DNA of 63,641 bases from Pseudomonadota bacterium (GTDB lineage Bacteria; Pseudomonadota; Gammaproteobacteria; Steroidobacterales; Steroidobacteraceae), in NCBI GenBank assembly GCA_023423935.1, contig JAFAEQ010000018.1, positions 1-63,641 on the forward strand, read 5' to 3'. The notes under the pieces were generated by a model. That model was given only the letters and a program-made list of their open reading frames with translations. It ran no database searches and was not told the DNA's origin. This document shows positions 25,533 to 34,353 of the stretch, one piece after another. Position 1 is the first letter of the stretch, and each line of letters opens with the position of its first letter. The position numbers and the translations under genes were made by a program.

Positions 25533-28232
25533 ATGCCCGTCGTCATGCCCGAAGATCTGGAAGAGCTCGCCACCACGGTCACCGATCCGACCTGGGACTA
25601 TCTGAATGGACTTCAGCAGTCGCTCGTGACTGCTGCGAGCACTGACACCATCGGGGCCTTTCGCAGCGCGTTGAGCGAAGGCGACAACCGCCTGAAGCAG
25701 CGCTTCCTGGACGATGAACCGGTCGAACGCCTCGTGCGCGATCGTGCGCGGCTCGTGGACACCCTGCTGAAGACCGCATGGAAGCTGCACGTCGGCGACT
25801 ACGCTCGCGAAGTCGCGTTGATTGCCGTCGGCGGCTACGGACGCGGCGAGCTCAATCTGTGCTCCGATATCGACATCATGATTCTTCTGCCAAAGAGCGA
25901 GTCAACGCCCTGGCAGGCGAACCTCGAACGCTTTCTCACCTTCATGTGGGATATCGGCCTCGAAGTCGGTCACAGCGTGCGCACCATCGATGATTGCCAG
26001 CGTGAGAGCGCGGCCGATGTCAGCGTCGCCACCACGATGATCGAGGCGCGGCTGCTCACCGGACCCGAGCCCCTGTTCGAAGCGATGCGGCGCGCACTGG
26101 CGCCTGAGCGCGTGTGGCCCACCAAGGATTTCTTCGAAGCCAAGGTCGCGGAGCAGTCGGCGCGTCATCATCGCTACCATGACACGGCCTACAACCTCGA
26201 ACCGAACGTCAAGTCGAGCCCCGGCGGCTTGCGCGATATCCAAACGATCGGCTGGGTGGCGAAGCGTCACTTCAATGCAGACTCGCTCGATCAACTCGTG
26301 GATCACGGCTTTCTGACGCGCAGCGAGTTGCGCAAGCTGAAGACAGCGCAGGCCTTTCTCTGGAAGATTCGGTTTGCCCTGCACGTCCTGACGAACCGTC
26401 GCGAAGACCGACTGCTGTTCGATCACCAGATCAAGCTTGCGAAGATGTTCGGCTACGAAGATGCGACCTACACGCTCGCCGTCGAACAGTTCATGCAGCG
26501 CTATTACCGCACGGCGATGGATGTCAGCCTGCTCAATGAAATGCTGCTGCAGCTCTTCCGCGAGGCGATCCTCTCGGATGCCAACGTTCTGCCCGTGCCG
26601 GTGAATCCGCGCTTTCAGATCCGCAACGATTACGTCGAGATCACCAACGAAGACGTTTTCGATCGTTATCCCTCAGCCCTGCTGGAGCTGTTCGTCGTCA
26701 TCTCGCAGCATCCGGAGATTCGCGGCGTACGCGCTTCCACCATTCGCCAGCTCACGCGCCATCTGTGGCTGATCGACGAGGAATTCCGCCAGCATCCGCG
26801 CAACCACCGACTGTTCTTCGAAATCCTGCGCGCGCCATCCGGCGTCACGCACGAGCTGCGCCGCATGAATCTGTACGGCGTGCTGGGCCGCTACATTCCC
26901 GCCTTCGGCCGCATCGTGGGTCGGATGCAATACGACCTGTTCCACGCGTACACGGTGGATGCCCATACGCTGTTCGTGGTGAGCAATCTGCGTCGGCTTG
27001 CGATGCCGAAGTACGATCACGAGTTCCCTGCGCTCTCGCGCATCATGCAGTCCCTGCCGAAGCAGGAGCTCGCGTATCTCGCCGCGATCTTTCACGACAT
27101 CGCCAAGGGCCGCGGCGGCGATCACTCCGATCTGGGCTCCGTCGATGCCGAAGCGTTCTGTCTGGAACAGGGCCTTTCACGCTACGACGCGCGCCTCGTC
27201 GCCTGGCTCGTGCGCAATCACCTCGTGCTTTCTGTCACTGCGCAGAAGAAAGACATCAGCGATCCGAAGGTGCTGAACGAGTTTGCGCAGCTCGTAGGCG
27301 ATCAGACGCACCTCGACTATCTCTACGTGCTGACGGTCGCGGATGTTCGCGGCACCAACCCCAAGTTGTGGAACAACTGGAAGGCGTCGCTCTTCGCCGA
27401 GTTCTATGAGCGAACCAAGCAGGCGCTGCGCCGCGGTCTCGAAAGCCCGATCGACAAGGATGAGCTCGTCGCCGAAACGCAGACGCGCGCGCGGGAGCTG
27501 CTCACACGCGCAGGCGTGACCGAATCGCGCGTCAACGAAATCTGGCAGCGACTGACCGATGCCTACTTCATGCGTCATGTGCCGGAGGAGATCGCATGGC
27601 ACACGCAGCTGCTGGCCGATCGCGACCCGGGCGAAACCGCGTCGCTGGTGTCCGTGCAACAGCAGTCCGGACGCGGCGGCACCGCGATCTCGACGTTCAC
27701 GCCGCAGACACAGCACAGCTTCGCCCGCACGACTGCCGTGCTGGATCAGCTCGGACTCAACATCGTTGATGCGCGGATCACACCGACCGGCGATGGCTTC
27801 AGCCTCGACGTGTATCACGTACTCGAGGACACCGGCGCGGAGATCACCGATCCGGCGCGTATCCGCGACATCGAACAGCATCTCGCGCACGAGCTGTCCA
27901 AGCCGGACGATTCGAATGTCACCGTGACGCGGCGTGCCCCTCGTCAGGTGCGAATGTTCACCACGCCCACGCAGATCACCTTCGTCGACGATCCAGTCAA
28001 CCATCGCACGATCATCGAACTGATCGCGGGCGACCGTCCCGGCCTGCTGTCGCAGGTCGCGAAGGTGTTCATGAACGAGCGGGTCGAGATCCACACCTCG
28101 AAGATCATGACTGTCGGGGAGCGCGCGGAAGACGTCTTCTACGTGACCGGTCCGCAGGGTTCAGACCTCGATGCAGCAGCGCGCGAGCGACTGTCCGCAC
28201 ACCTCACGCAAGCACTCGATCGTCGCGAATAG
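25533..28232 (+). CDS. glnD: PII uridylyltransferase/uridylyl-removing enzyme
   Basis: 899 residues. It senses glutamine and adds or removes UMP on PII proteins, setting nitrogen control. The nucleotidyltransferase motif GGYGRGELNLCSDIDIM lies at 100-116 (D112, D114). An HD hydrolase domain has FHDIAKGRGGDHSDLG near residue 520, and two ACT domains occupy about 725-800 and 830-899. It is followed by dapC after 4 nt. Confidence 0.97.
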   Translation: MPVVMPEDLEELATTVTDPTWDYLNGLQQSLVTAASTDTIGAFRSALSEGDNRLKQRFLDDEPVERLVRDRARLVDTLLKTAWKLHVGDYAREVALIAVGGYGRGELNLCSDIDIMILLPKSESTPWQANLERFLTFMWDIGLEVGHSVRTIDDCQRESAADVSVATTMIEARLLTGPEPLFEAMRRALAPERVWPTKDFFEAKVAEQSARHHRYHDTAYNLEPNVKSSPGGLRDIQTIGWVAKRHFNADSLDQLVDHGFLTRSELRKLKTAQAFLWKIRFALHVLTNRREDRLLFDHQIKLAKMFGYEDATYTLAVEQFMQRYYRTAMDVSLLNEMLLQLFREAILSDANVLPVPVNPRFQIRNDYVEITNEDVFDRYPSALLELFVVISQHPEIRGVRASTIRQLTRHLWLIDEEFRQHPRNHRLFFEILRAPSGVTHELRRMNLYGVLGRYIPAFGRIVGRMQYDLFHAYTVDAHTLFVVSNLRRLAMPKYDHEFPALSRIMQSLPKQELAYLAAIFHDIAKGRGGDHSDLGSVDAEAFCLEQGLSRYDARLVAWLVRNHLVLSVTAQKKDISDPKVLNEFAQLVGDQTHLDYLYVLTVADVRGTNPKLWNNWKASLFAEFYERTKQALRRGLESPIDKDELVAETQTRARELLTRAGVTESRVNEIWQRLTDAYFMRHVPEEIAWHTQLLADRDPGETASLVSVQQQSGRGGTAISTFTPQTQHSFARTTAVLDQLGLNIVDARITPTGDGFSLDVYHVLEDTGAEITDPARIRDIEQHLAHELSKPDDSNVTVTRRAPRQVRMFTTPTQITFVDDPVNHRTIIELIAGDRPGLLSQVAKVFMNERVEIHTSKIMTVGERAEDVFYVTGPQGSDLDAAARERLSAHLTQALDRRE

Positions 28233-28236
28233 CTCC

Positions 28237-29436
28237 ATGAATTCATTGCTGGACCGGTTGCAGCCGTATCCGTTCGAACGTCTGCGCGCGCTGCTTGCGG
28301 GCGCTGAAGCTCCAAAAGCTTTTTCCCCGATCGCGCTGTACATCGGTGAGCCGCGCCACAAGCCTCCTCAGTTCGTGCTCGATGCACTCACGCATCACAT
28401 GGATACGCTCGGCAGCTATCCGCTGACCGCAGGACTGCCGCAGTTTCGCAAATGCATCGCGGATTGGCTGACACGCCGCTTTCAGCTGCCGGCGGGATCG
28501 ATGAATGCCGACACGATGATCCTGCCTGTGACCGGCACTCGCGAGGCGCTCTTCGCTGCCGTGCAGGCCATCGTCGATCGCCGCAACGATCCTGTGGTCG
28601 TGATGCCGAATCCGTTCTACCAGATCTACGAAGGTGCGGCGCTGCTCGCAGGTGCAGAACCGTTCTTCATGGACAACGATCGCGAAACGGGCACGTTGCC
28701 CGATCTCGACAGCGTGCCGGAGAGCGTGTGGAAGCGCTGTCAGCTGTTGTTCCTTTGCTCGCCTGCGAATCCGACCGGAGCGGTCGCCAGCATCGAGTAT
28801 CTCCAGCGCGCACTCGAGCTCGCGGATCGCTACGACTTCATCGTCGCCTCCGACGAGTGCTACAGCGAGCTGTACTTCGACGAGGCTCATCCACCGCCCG
28901 GATTGTTGCAAGCCGCGGCCGCCGCAGGACGGGATCGCTTTCAGCGCTGTCTGGTGTTTCACAGCCTGTCCAAACGTTCGAGCCTGCCGGGTCTGCGCTC
29001 CGGATTCGTCGCCGGCGATCCCGAGGTGATCAAGCCTTTCCTGCTCTATCGCACGTACCACGGTTGCGCCATGTCGGCTCACACCCAGCTCGCCAGCATC
29101 GCCGCGTGGAACGACGAGCAGCACGTCATCGAGAATCGCACTTTGTACCGCGAGAAATTTGCACGCGTGCTGCCGATCCTGCGCGAGACGATCGAGGTCG
29201 ATATGCCGCAGGCAAGCTTCTATCTCTGGCCGAGAGTCGAGGATGACGAGCGTTTCACCCGCTCGTTGTTCGAGCGCAAGAACATTACGCTGCTGCCAGG
29301 CAGCTATATCGCCCGCCCCTCTGCGACGGGCGACAATCCCGGTCGCGGCCGCGTACGCATCTCGCTGGTCGCAACACTCGATGAGTGTGTCGAGGCGGCC
29401 GTACGCATCCGAGACTTCGTCGCGAATCGGCAATGA
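28237..29436 (+). CDS. dapC: Succinyldiaminopimelate aminotransferase
   Basis: 399 residues, a class I/II PLP aminotransferase. It converts N-succinyl-2-amino-6-oxopimelate to N-succinyl-LL-DAP in lysine and peptidoglycan synthesis. K246 in HSLSKRSSLPGLRSGF is the Schiff-base lysine; MPNPFYQIYEGAA and SPANPTGAV are typical. The start at 28237 gives MNSLLDRLQPYPFERL, the family N-terminus. The neighbours glnD and dapD support the assignment. Confidence 0.93.
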   Translation: MNSLLDRLQPYPFERLRALLAGAEAPKAFSPIALYIGEPRHKPPQFVLDALTHHMDTLGSYPLTAGLPQFRKCIADWLTRRFQLPAGSMNADTMILPVTGTREALFAAVQAIVDRRNDPVVVMPNPFYQIYEGAALLAGAEPFFMDNDRETGTLPDLDSVPESVWKRCQLLFLCSPANPTGAVASIEYLQRALELADRYDFIVASDECYSELYFDEAHPPPGLLQAAAAAGRDRFQRCLVFHSLSKRSSLPGLRSGFVAGDPEVIKPFLLYRTYHGCAMSAHTQLASIAAWNDEQHVIENRTLYREKFARVLPILRETIEVDMPQASFYLWPRVEDDERFTRSLFERKNITLLPGSYIARPSATGDNPGRGRVRISLVATLDECVEAAVRIRDFVANRQ

Positions 29437-29505
29437 CAGTGATGACGGTGATGAAGTGACACCGGCCAGAAGGTAGACTCTGCGCCGCCATCACTTCCAT
29501 CACTG
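29437..29505. repeat. GTGATG-rich imperfect palindrome, copy 1
   Basis: The left arm CAGTGATGACGGTGATG (29437-29453) starts right after the dapC stop. The right arm (29488-29505) is its reverse complement with three mismatches. It fills most of the dapC-dapD gap. Related palindromes lie at 31244-31315 and 36763-36842. There is no T tract, so it is not a classic terminator. Confidence 0.65.
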
Positions 29506-29521
29506 CCTTCACCTCAACGCC

Positions 29522-30334
29522 ATGTCCCTAGCCGCCTTGATCGATGCTGCTTTCGAGCAGCGCACCCAGTTCTCGCCATCGAACGCACCCGCCGATGTGC
29601 GCAATGCCGTCGAAGAAGCTCTGCTGCTTCTCGACAGCGGCAAGGCGCGCGTGGCCGAGAAACGCGACGGCCAGTGGCAGGTGAACCAGTGGTTGAAGAA
29701 AGCCGTGCTGCTGTCGTTCCGTCTGAACGACAACCGGCCGGTCGATGCCGGCTTCACCCAGTTCTTCGACAAGGTGCCGCTCAAGTACGCGGACTATGAC
29801 GAAGCGCGCTTTCGTGCGGAAGGTGTGCGCGTAGTGCCGCATGCGATGGTCCGTCGCGGCGCCTTCGTTGCGCCGAACGCCATCCTCATGCCCTCCTACG
29901 TCAACATCGGCGCCTACGTCGGCGAAGGCACGATGGTCGACACCTGGGCCACCGTCGGCTCATGCGCGCAGGTGGGACGCAATGTTCACCTGTCAGGTGG
30001 CGCGGGTCTCGGCGGCGTTCTCGAGCCTTTGCAGGCCAATCCCACGATCATCGAGGACAACTGCTTCATCGGTGCGCGCTCCGAAATCGTCGAAGGTGTG
30101 ATCGTCGAGGAAGGCGCGGTGATCTCCATGGGAGTGTTCATCGGCGCGAGCACACCGATCTACGATCGTGAACGCGACGAAGTGACCTACGGTCGTGTTC
30201 CTGCCGGCGCGGTCGTGGTCTCCGGCTCGCTCCCGCGCAACGGCAAATACAACCTGTACTGCGCCGTCATCGTGAAGCGCGTCGATGCCCAGACGCGCTC
30301 GAAGGTGAGCATCAACGAATTGCTGAGAGAGTAA
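29522..30334 (+). CDS. dapD: Tetrahydrodipicolinate N-succinyltransferase
   Basis: 270 residues. It adds succinyl from succinyl-CoA to tetrahydrodipicolinate in the DAP/lysine pathway. The helical N-terminal domain is followed by hexapeptide turns of a left-handed beta-helix (about 105-235), including VNIGAYVGEGTMVDTWATVG and the GGVLEPLQANPTIIEDNCFIG family motif. The genes dapC, dapD and dapE are all nearby, so the succinylase branch is complete at these steps. Confidence 0.96.
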   Translation: MSLAALIDAAFEQRTQFSPSNAPADVRNAVEEALLLLDSGKARVAEKRDGQWQVNQWLKKAVLLSFRLNDNRPVDAGFTQFFDKVPLKYADYDEARFRAEGVRVVPHAMVRRGAFVAPNAILMPSYVNIGAYVGEGTMVDTWATVGSCAQVGRNVHLSGGAGLGGVLEPLQANPTIIEDNCFIGARSEIVEGVIVEEGAVISMGVFIGASTPIYDRERDEVTYGRVPAGAVVVSGSLPRNGKYNLYCAVIVKRVDAQTRSKVSINELLRE

Positions 30335-30344
30335 GACTTAGAGC

Positions 30345-30493
30345 GGCCGCAAAGACCGCATAAAAGAATAATGAGTCGCGGATCACCTGCATCGGATGCG
30401 CCATCCACTTCTCGTTGAGTCGGCTAGTGCCAGCGCGCGCCTTCGATCGCCACGCAGCCACATTTACTGTTCTTTTTTGCGGTCTTTGCGGCT
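30345..30493. repeat. 149-bp element bounded by 26-bp inverted repeats
   Basis: The left arm 30345-30370 and the right arm 30468-30493 are reverse complements at 23 of 26 positions; the shared core is GCCGCAAAGACCGCA. The interior of about 97 bp has no ORF. It fills the gap between the convergent dapD and phoU genes. It looks like a MITE or a large cruciform-forming repeat, and could also act as a two-way transcription barrier. Confidence 0.65.
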
Positions 30494-30518
30494 TTCCGAT
30501 GTATCTGGCGCGGCGCAC

Positions 30519-31232
30519 TCATTGCTTCTGATGCCGCACGTCCTCACCGCTTGCGACGAACAGCACCTGCTCGGCGATGTTCTTGGCGTGATCGCCGATG
30601 CGCTCGAGTCCCTTGAGCGCGAACACCGTATCGATCGTCGCACTCAGGAAGCGCTGATCTTCCATGGCAAGCGTCAGCAGCTGACGCAGCGCAGCTGCGA
30701 ATTCCGCATCGAGCTCTGAGTCGCGGCCTACGACGCCGCGCGCGAGATCGGGGTTCGCTTCGTCCAGCGCGCGAACCGCCTCGCGCAGCATGCCGGTGGT
30801 GAGATCCGCCATGTGCCGTAGATAGCGCGAGACCGCGCGAACCGGACCTTGCGGTTCACCTGCGATCAGCCGTGTCGCGAACTTCGCGATCTTCTTCGCT
30901 TCATCGCCGACCCGCTCGAGCTCGACGGTGATACGGGACACCGCCTTTGCCATGCGCAAGTCGCTGGCCATCGGTTGGTGGAGCGCGATCAGCCGGAAGG
31001 CTTCGCGATCGACGCTGCGTTCGAGCTCGTTCATGCGCGATTCCCGCGACAGGACCAGCTTGGTCAGCGACGCGTCCTCCTCGAGCAGCGCTCGGACCGA
31101 GGTGGACACCTGATCGATGGCGAGACCGCCCATGGCGACGACGTGCATGCGCAGATCGCCGAGCGCCGCATCGAACACGCGTGCGGTGTGACCTTCGGTG
31201 GGATCGGACGATGGCGGAGCGATGGAAGGCAT
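30519..31232 (-). CDS. phoU: Phosphate signalling protein PhoU (pst operon copy)
   Basis: 237 residues with two three-helix bundles. PhoU links PstSCAB transport to PhoR and keeps the Pho regulon off in high phosphate. Both metal-binding motifs are present: ERVGDEAKKI in the first half and ERIGDHAKNI in the second. An N-terminal extension of about 15 residues precedes the core. It is the last gene of pstSCAB-phoU and has a paralogue at 37481-38224. Confidence 0.95.
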   Translation of the reverse strand: MPSIAPPSSDPTEGHTARVFDAALGDLRMHVVAMGGLAIDQVSTSVRALLEEDASLTKLVLSRESRMNELERSVDREAFRLIALHQPMASDLRMAKAVSRITVELERVGDEAKKIAKFATRLIAGEPQGPVRAVSRYLRHMADLTTGMLREAVRALDEANPDLARGVVGRDSELDAEFAAALRQLLTLAMEDQRFLSATIDTVFALKGLERIGDHAKNIAEQVLFVASGEDVRHQKQ

Positions 31233-31243
31233 GTGAGCTGTAG

Positions 31244-31315
31244 AAGTGATGGAAGTGATGTCAGTGATGAGGTGATGAAGGTAAGCAAAACGTCACCTCC
31301 GTCACTTCATCACTG
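31244..31315. repeat. GTGATG-rich imperfect palindrome, copy 2
   Basis: The left half carries four GTGATG units; the right half (31291-31315) is the reverse complement of 31262-31286 at about 20 of 25 positions. It lies between pstB and phoU on the minus strand, so the pst transcript would carry a hairpin here. It belongs with the repeats at 29437 and 36763. Confidence 0.65.
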
Positions 31316-31328
31316 CCTCACTATCCCG

Positions 31329-32255
31329 TCAGCCATATCGTCCCGTGATGTAGTCTTCCGTTGCCTTCTTGCTCGGATTCGTGAAGATCTTTGCCGCTTC
31401 GTCGAACTCGATGAGCTCGCCGAGATACATGAAGGCGGTGTAGTCGGACACGCGGGCAGCCTGCTGCATGTTGTGCGTGACGATCAACACGGTGACCTGG
31501 TCGCGCAGCGTGGAAATCAGTTCTTCGATCTTCGCCGTGGCAATCGGATCGAGCGCCGAGGTTGGCTCATCGAACAGCAGAATCTCCGGCGTAGTCGCCA
31601 GCGCACGCGCGATGCACAAGCGCTGCATCTGACCACCCGACAGCGCGAGTGCCGAGTCGGGCAAGCGATCCTTCACCTCATCCCACAGAGCTGCCCCGCG
31701 CAGCGCCTTCTCCACTTCTTCGGCGAGCGTTGCCCGGTTACGCACACCGCGCAGACGCAGGCCGTAGGCGACGTTCTCGAAGATCGATTTCGGAAACGGG
31801 TTCGGCTTCTGAAACACCATGCCGATGCGCATGCGCACTTCGATCGGATCGATACCGGCGCCGACCAGATTGATGTTATCCGGATGCAGCGTGATGCTCC
31901 CCTCGTACCGAGTACCCGGCTGCAGATCGTGCATGCGATTGAAACAGCGCAGGAACGTGCTCTTGCCGCAACCTGACGGTCCGATGAGCGCGGTGACCTG
32001 ACGATCCGCAATCGGAATGGTCAGATTCTTCAAGGCGCGGTGCTCGCCGTAATAGAAGTTCAGATTGTCGACCGCCGCCTTTACGTTCAGCGAGCGCACC
32101 TGGCGCGTATCGTCCACGGCAATGGAGAGACGGGGCGTCACAGGCTGTTGCCTGGGATTGTCTTGGGCAGCGCGCCCGGTAGCGTCATTCTGCAAAGGAG
32201 TCTCCTGCACGGACTGGGCTGCGACGCGTCCGTCCTTCGATTCGGTAATCTGCAT
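31329..32255 (-). CDS. pstB: Phosphate ABC transporter ATP-binding protein
   Basis: 308 residues from the ATG at 32255. It powers high-affinity phosphate uptake. Walker A is GPSGCGKS, the signature is ALSGGQMQRLCIARAL, and Walker B is EILLFDEPTSALDP. About 50 residues at the N-terminus are not part of the usual roughly 258-residue protein and look disordered. The ATG lies 17 nt downstream of the pstA stop. Confidence 0.96.
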   Translation of the reverse strand: MQITESKDGRVAAQSVQETPLQNDATGRAAQDNPRQQPVTPRLSIAVDDTRQVRSLNVKAAVDNLNFYYGEHRALKNLTIPIADRQVTALIGPSGCGKSTFLRCFNRMHDLQPGTRYEGSITLHPDNINLVGAGIDPIEVRMRIGMVFQKPNPFPKSIFENVAYGLRLRGVRNRATLAEEVEKALRGAALWDEVKDRLPDSALALSGGQMQRLCIARALATTPEILLFDEPTSALDPIATAKIEELISTLRDQVTVLIVTHNMQQAARVSDYTAFMYLGELIEFDEAAKIFTNPSKKATEDYITGRYG

Positions 32256-32272
32256 AGCGTTGCGTCTGAGTC

Positions 32273-33214
32273 TTACCAGTTGATCTTCTTGCGGAAGCGA
32301 TAACGAATCCAGATCGCGATCCCGTTCATCATCAGTGTCATGCCGAGCAGGATTGCGCCTGCTGCTGCCGCATTCGCCTGGAATGCCTGATCGGGACGCG
32401 ACACCCAGTTGAACATCTGGATCGGCATCACGGTGAACGGATCGCGCAGCCACTCGAAGGAGATGAACGGAAAGTGGCTCGTGAACGGCGACTGGGGCAG
32501 GAACGCGATGAAACTGAGTGCACCGATGGTGATGATCGGCGCCGTCTCGCCGATCGCGCGCGAAAGACCCAGGATCATGCCGGTGAGCACGCCACCGGTC
32601 GAATACGGGAGCACGTGATCCTTGGTGACTTCCCAGCGCGTCGCACCGAGCCCGTAGGCAGCCTCGCGAATGGAATTAGGCACGGCCCGAATCGCTTCGC
32701 GCGTGGCGACGATCACAATCGGCAGAATCAGCAGCGCAAGTGTCAGACCGGCGGCAGCGATGCTCTGCCCCAGGCCGAACTCGTAGACGAACAATCCCAA
32801 CGCAAGCAGGCCGTAAACGATCGAAGGCACGCCGGCCAGGTTGGTCACGTTGATCTCGATGATGGCCGTGAACCAGTTCTTGGGTGCGTACTCTTCGAGA
32901 TAGATGGCCGCAGCCACGCCGACAGGAACGGCGCATACGGCTGTCACTAGCATGACGAGCGTGGTCCCGACCCACGCTGCGAGGATGCCGGCGCGTTGAG
33001 CATTGCGCGAGGCGAAGCTCGTGAAAAATTCGAGGTTGAAGCGCGGCGCGCCGTCACGCACGAGATCGATGAACAGCACTGCGAGGATCGCAAGGCACGC
33101 GAGCATCACGATCAGACCTACGATCACGAAGACCTGATCGAGCACCTTGCGTCGCGACAACCCCGTACGAAGGGCCTCGACGTCGCGGGACTTGGAAGAC
33201 GCAGCGCTCATCAA
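32273..33214 (-). CDS. pstA: Phosphate ABC transporter permease PstA
   Basis: 313 residues with six main membrane helices. It forms the inner-membrane channel with PstC. The cytoplasmic coupling loop EAAYGLGATRWEVTKDHVLP is typical of PstA. The first 20 residues (SKSRDVEALRTGLSRRK) are a soluble N-terminus. It overlaps the pstC stop by 4 nt. Confidence 0.95.
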   Translation of the reverse strand: MMSAASSKSRDVEALRTGLSRRKVLDQVFVIVGLIVMLACLAILAVLFIDLVRDGAPRFNLEFFTSFASRNAQRAGILAAWVGTTLVMLVTAVCAVPVGVAAAIYLEEYAPKNWFTAIIEINVTNLAGVPSIVYGLLALGLFVYEFGLGQSIAAAGLTLALLILPIVIVATREAIRAVPNSIREAAYGLGATRWEVTKDHVLPYSTGGVLTGMILGLSRAIGETAPIITIGALSFIAFLPQSPFTSHFPFISFEWLRDPFTVMPIQMFNWVSRPDQAFQANAAAAGAILLGMTLMMNGIAIWIRYRFRKKINW

Positions 33215-34134
33215 TAGGCCTCACGGAAGCGGCGCGTGAGCGAAAACCCCACGACATTGAAAACCAGCGTGATGATCATGAGCACCAGACCTGCGGCGAA
33301 AATGCTCTGATAGCCGATGCTTCCGTGCGGCAAATCACCGAGGCTCACCTGGACGATGTACGCGGTAATCGTCGCAGCCGGCTCGCGGGGATCGAAGGTC
33401 AGATTGGGCTGCATCCCGGCCGCGATCGCGACCACCATCGTTTCGCCGACGGCGCGCGAGATGCCGAGAATGAATGCCGCTGCGAGGCCCGAGAAAGCGC
33501 CCGGGACGACCACACGCAGCGCGGTCTGCAAGCGGGTCGCGCCCATCGCATACGAACCCTCGCGCATGTAGCGGGGCACCGAGCGCATCGCGTCCTCGCT
33601 CACGGAGCTCACGTAGGGCACGATCATGAGCCCGATGACGAGACCTGCGCTGAGCATGTTGAATCCCGGCAGATCGGGCATGAAGATTTGCAGGAACGGT
33701 GTGACCATCGTCAGTGCGAAATACCCGTAAACCACCGTAGGGACGGCGCCGAGCAACTCCAGGATGGGCTTGACGGTCTCACGGACGTGATGCGACGCGA
33801 ACTCGCTCAGGTAGATCGCGATGATGGTACCGAGCGGAACCGCCACCAGCAGAGCGACGATCGTGGTCGTAAGCGTGCCCGCCACCAGCGGCAGGATGCC
33901 GTAGTGCGCGTCCGCGAACAGCGGTGTCCACATGGTGTCGGTCAGGAATTCCTTGAGCGACACATGCTCGAAGAAGGCGCTCGACTCGATGATCAGAATG
34001 GCCACGATCGCAAGCGTCGTGAAGACCGCGACCAGCCCTGCGGCCAGAAGCAGGCCTTCCACGATGCGATCACGGATCTTGCGATATCGCAGCCCGGGGG
34101 TCGGGCTGCTGGAGCTGGAAATGCTTTGACTCAA
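33211..34134 (-). CDS. pstC: Phosphate ABC transporter permease PstC
   Basis: 307 residues with six membrane helices. The coupling loop REGSYAMGATRLQTALRVVVPGAFSG matches PstC, as does LGAVPTVVYGYFAL. It is the partner of PstA and follows pstS after a 219-bp gap that holds a hairpin and short repeats. Confidence 0.95.
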   Translation of the reverse strand: MSQSISSSSSPTPGLRYRKIRDRIVEGLLLAAGLVAVFTTLAIVAILIIESSAFFEHVSLKEFLTDTMWTPLFADAHYGILPLVAGTLTTTIVALLVAVPLGTIIAIYLSEFASHHVRETVKPILELLGAVPTVVYGYFALTMVTPFLQIFMPDLPGFNMLSAGLVIGLMIVPYVSSVSEDAMRSVPRYMREGSYAMGATRLQTALRVVVPGAFSGLAAAFILGISRAVGETMVVAIAAGMQPNLTFDPREPAATITAYIVQVSLGDLPHGSIGYQSIFAAGLVLMIITLVFNVVGFSLTRRFREAY

Positions 34135-34267
34135 AATAGAACCCTTAGGGTGCCAGGGCCTCAGGTGCCCCGGTGTTTCGGTCGGGGCGAACTTTACTGC
34201 GTCGCCCGTTCACATGCGACGCTTGACAGAAAAAGGACTGCAGTCCGTTCGGATCTCGGGCGGGAGG

Positions 34268-34297
34268 GACCGGAGAGAATCAGGACTCTCTCCGGTC
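34268..34297 (-). terminator. Hairpin between pstS and pstC
   Basis: An 11-bp perfect stem (34268-34278 with 34287-34297) closes an 8-nt loop. No T tract follows directly, though a short one (CTTTTT) lies about 30 nt further on the minus strand. Such hairpins commonly raise pstS mRNA over the downstream permease genes by partial termination or 3' protection. Confidence 0.55.
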
Positions 34298-34309
34298 ACA
34301 CTCACCGTT

Positions 34310-34351
34310 CGCAGACCGGGTCGCGCAGACCGGGTCACGCAGACCGGTGCC
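34310..34351. repeat. Three tandem 14-bp repeats after pstS
   Basis: CGCAGACCGGGTCG, CGCAGACCGGGTCA and CGCAGACCGGTGCC stand head to tail directly after the pstS stop. The third is diverged. The repeats lie between the pstS stop and the downstream hairpin, so they belong to the pstS mRNA 3' region. Confidence 0.75.
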
Positions 34352-34353
34352 GC

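Noticed and set aside
34310..34351. Tandem 14-bp repeats considered as a CRISPR array
   Set aside because: The units are too short and lie directly head to tail without spacers. No cas genes are present.
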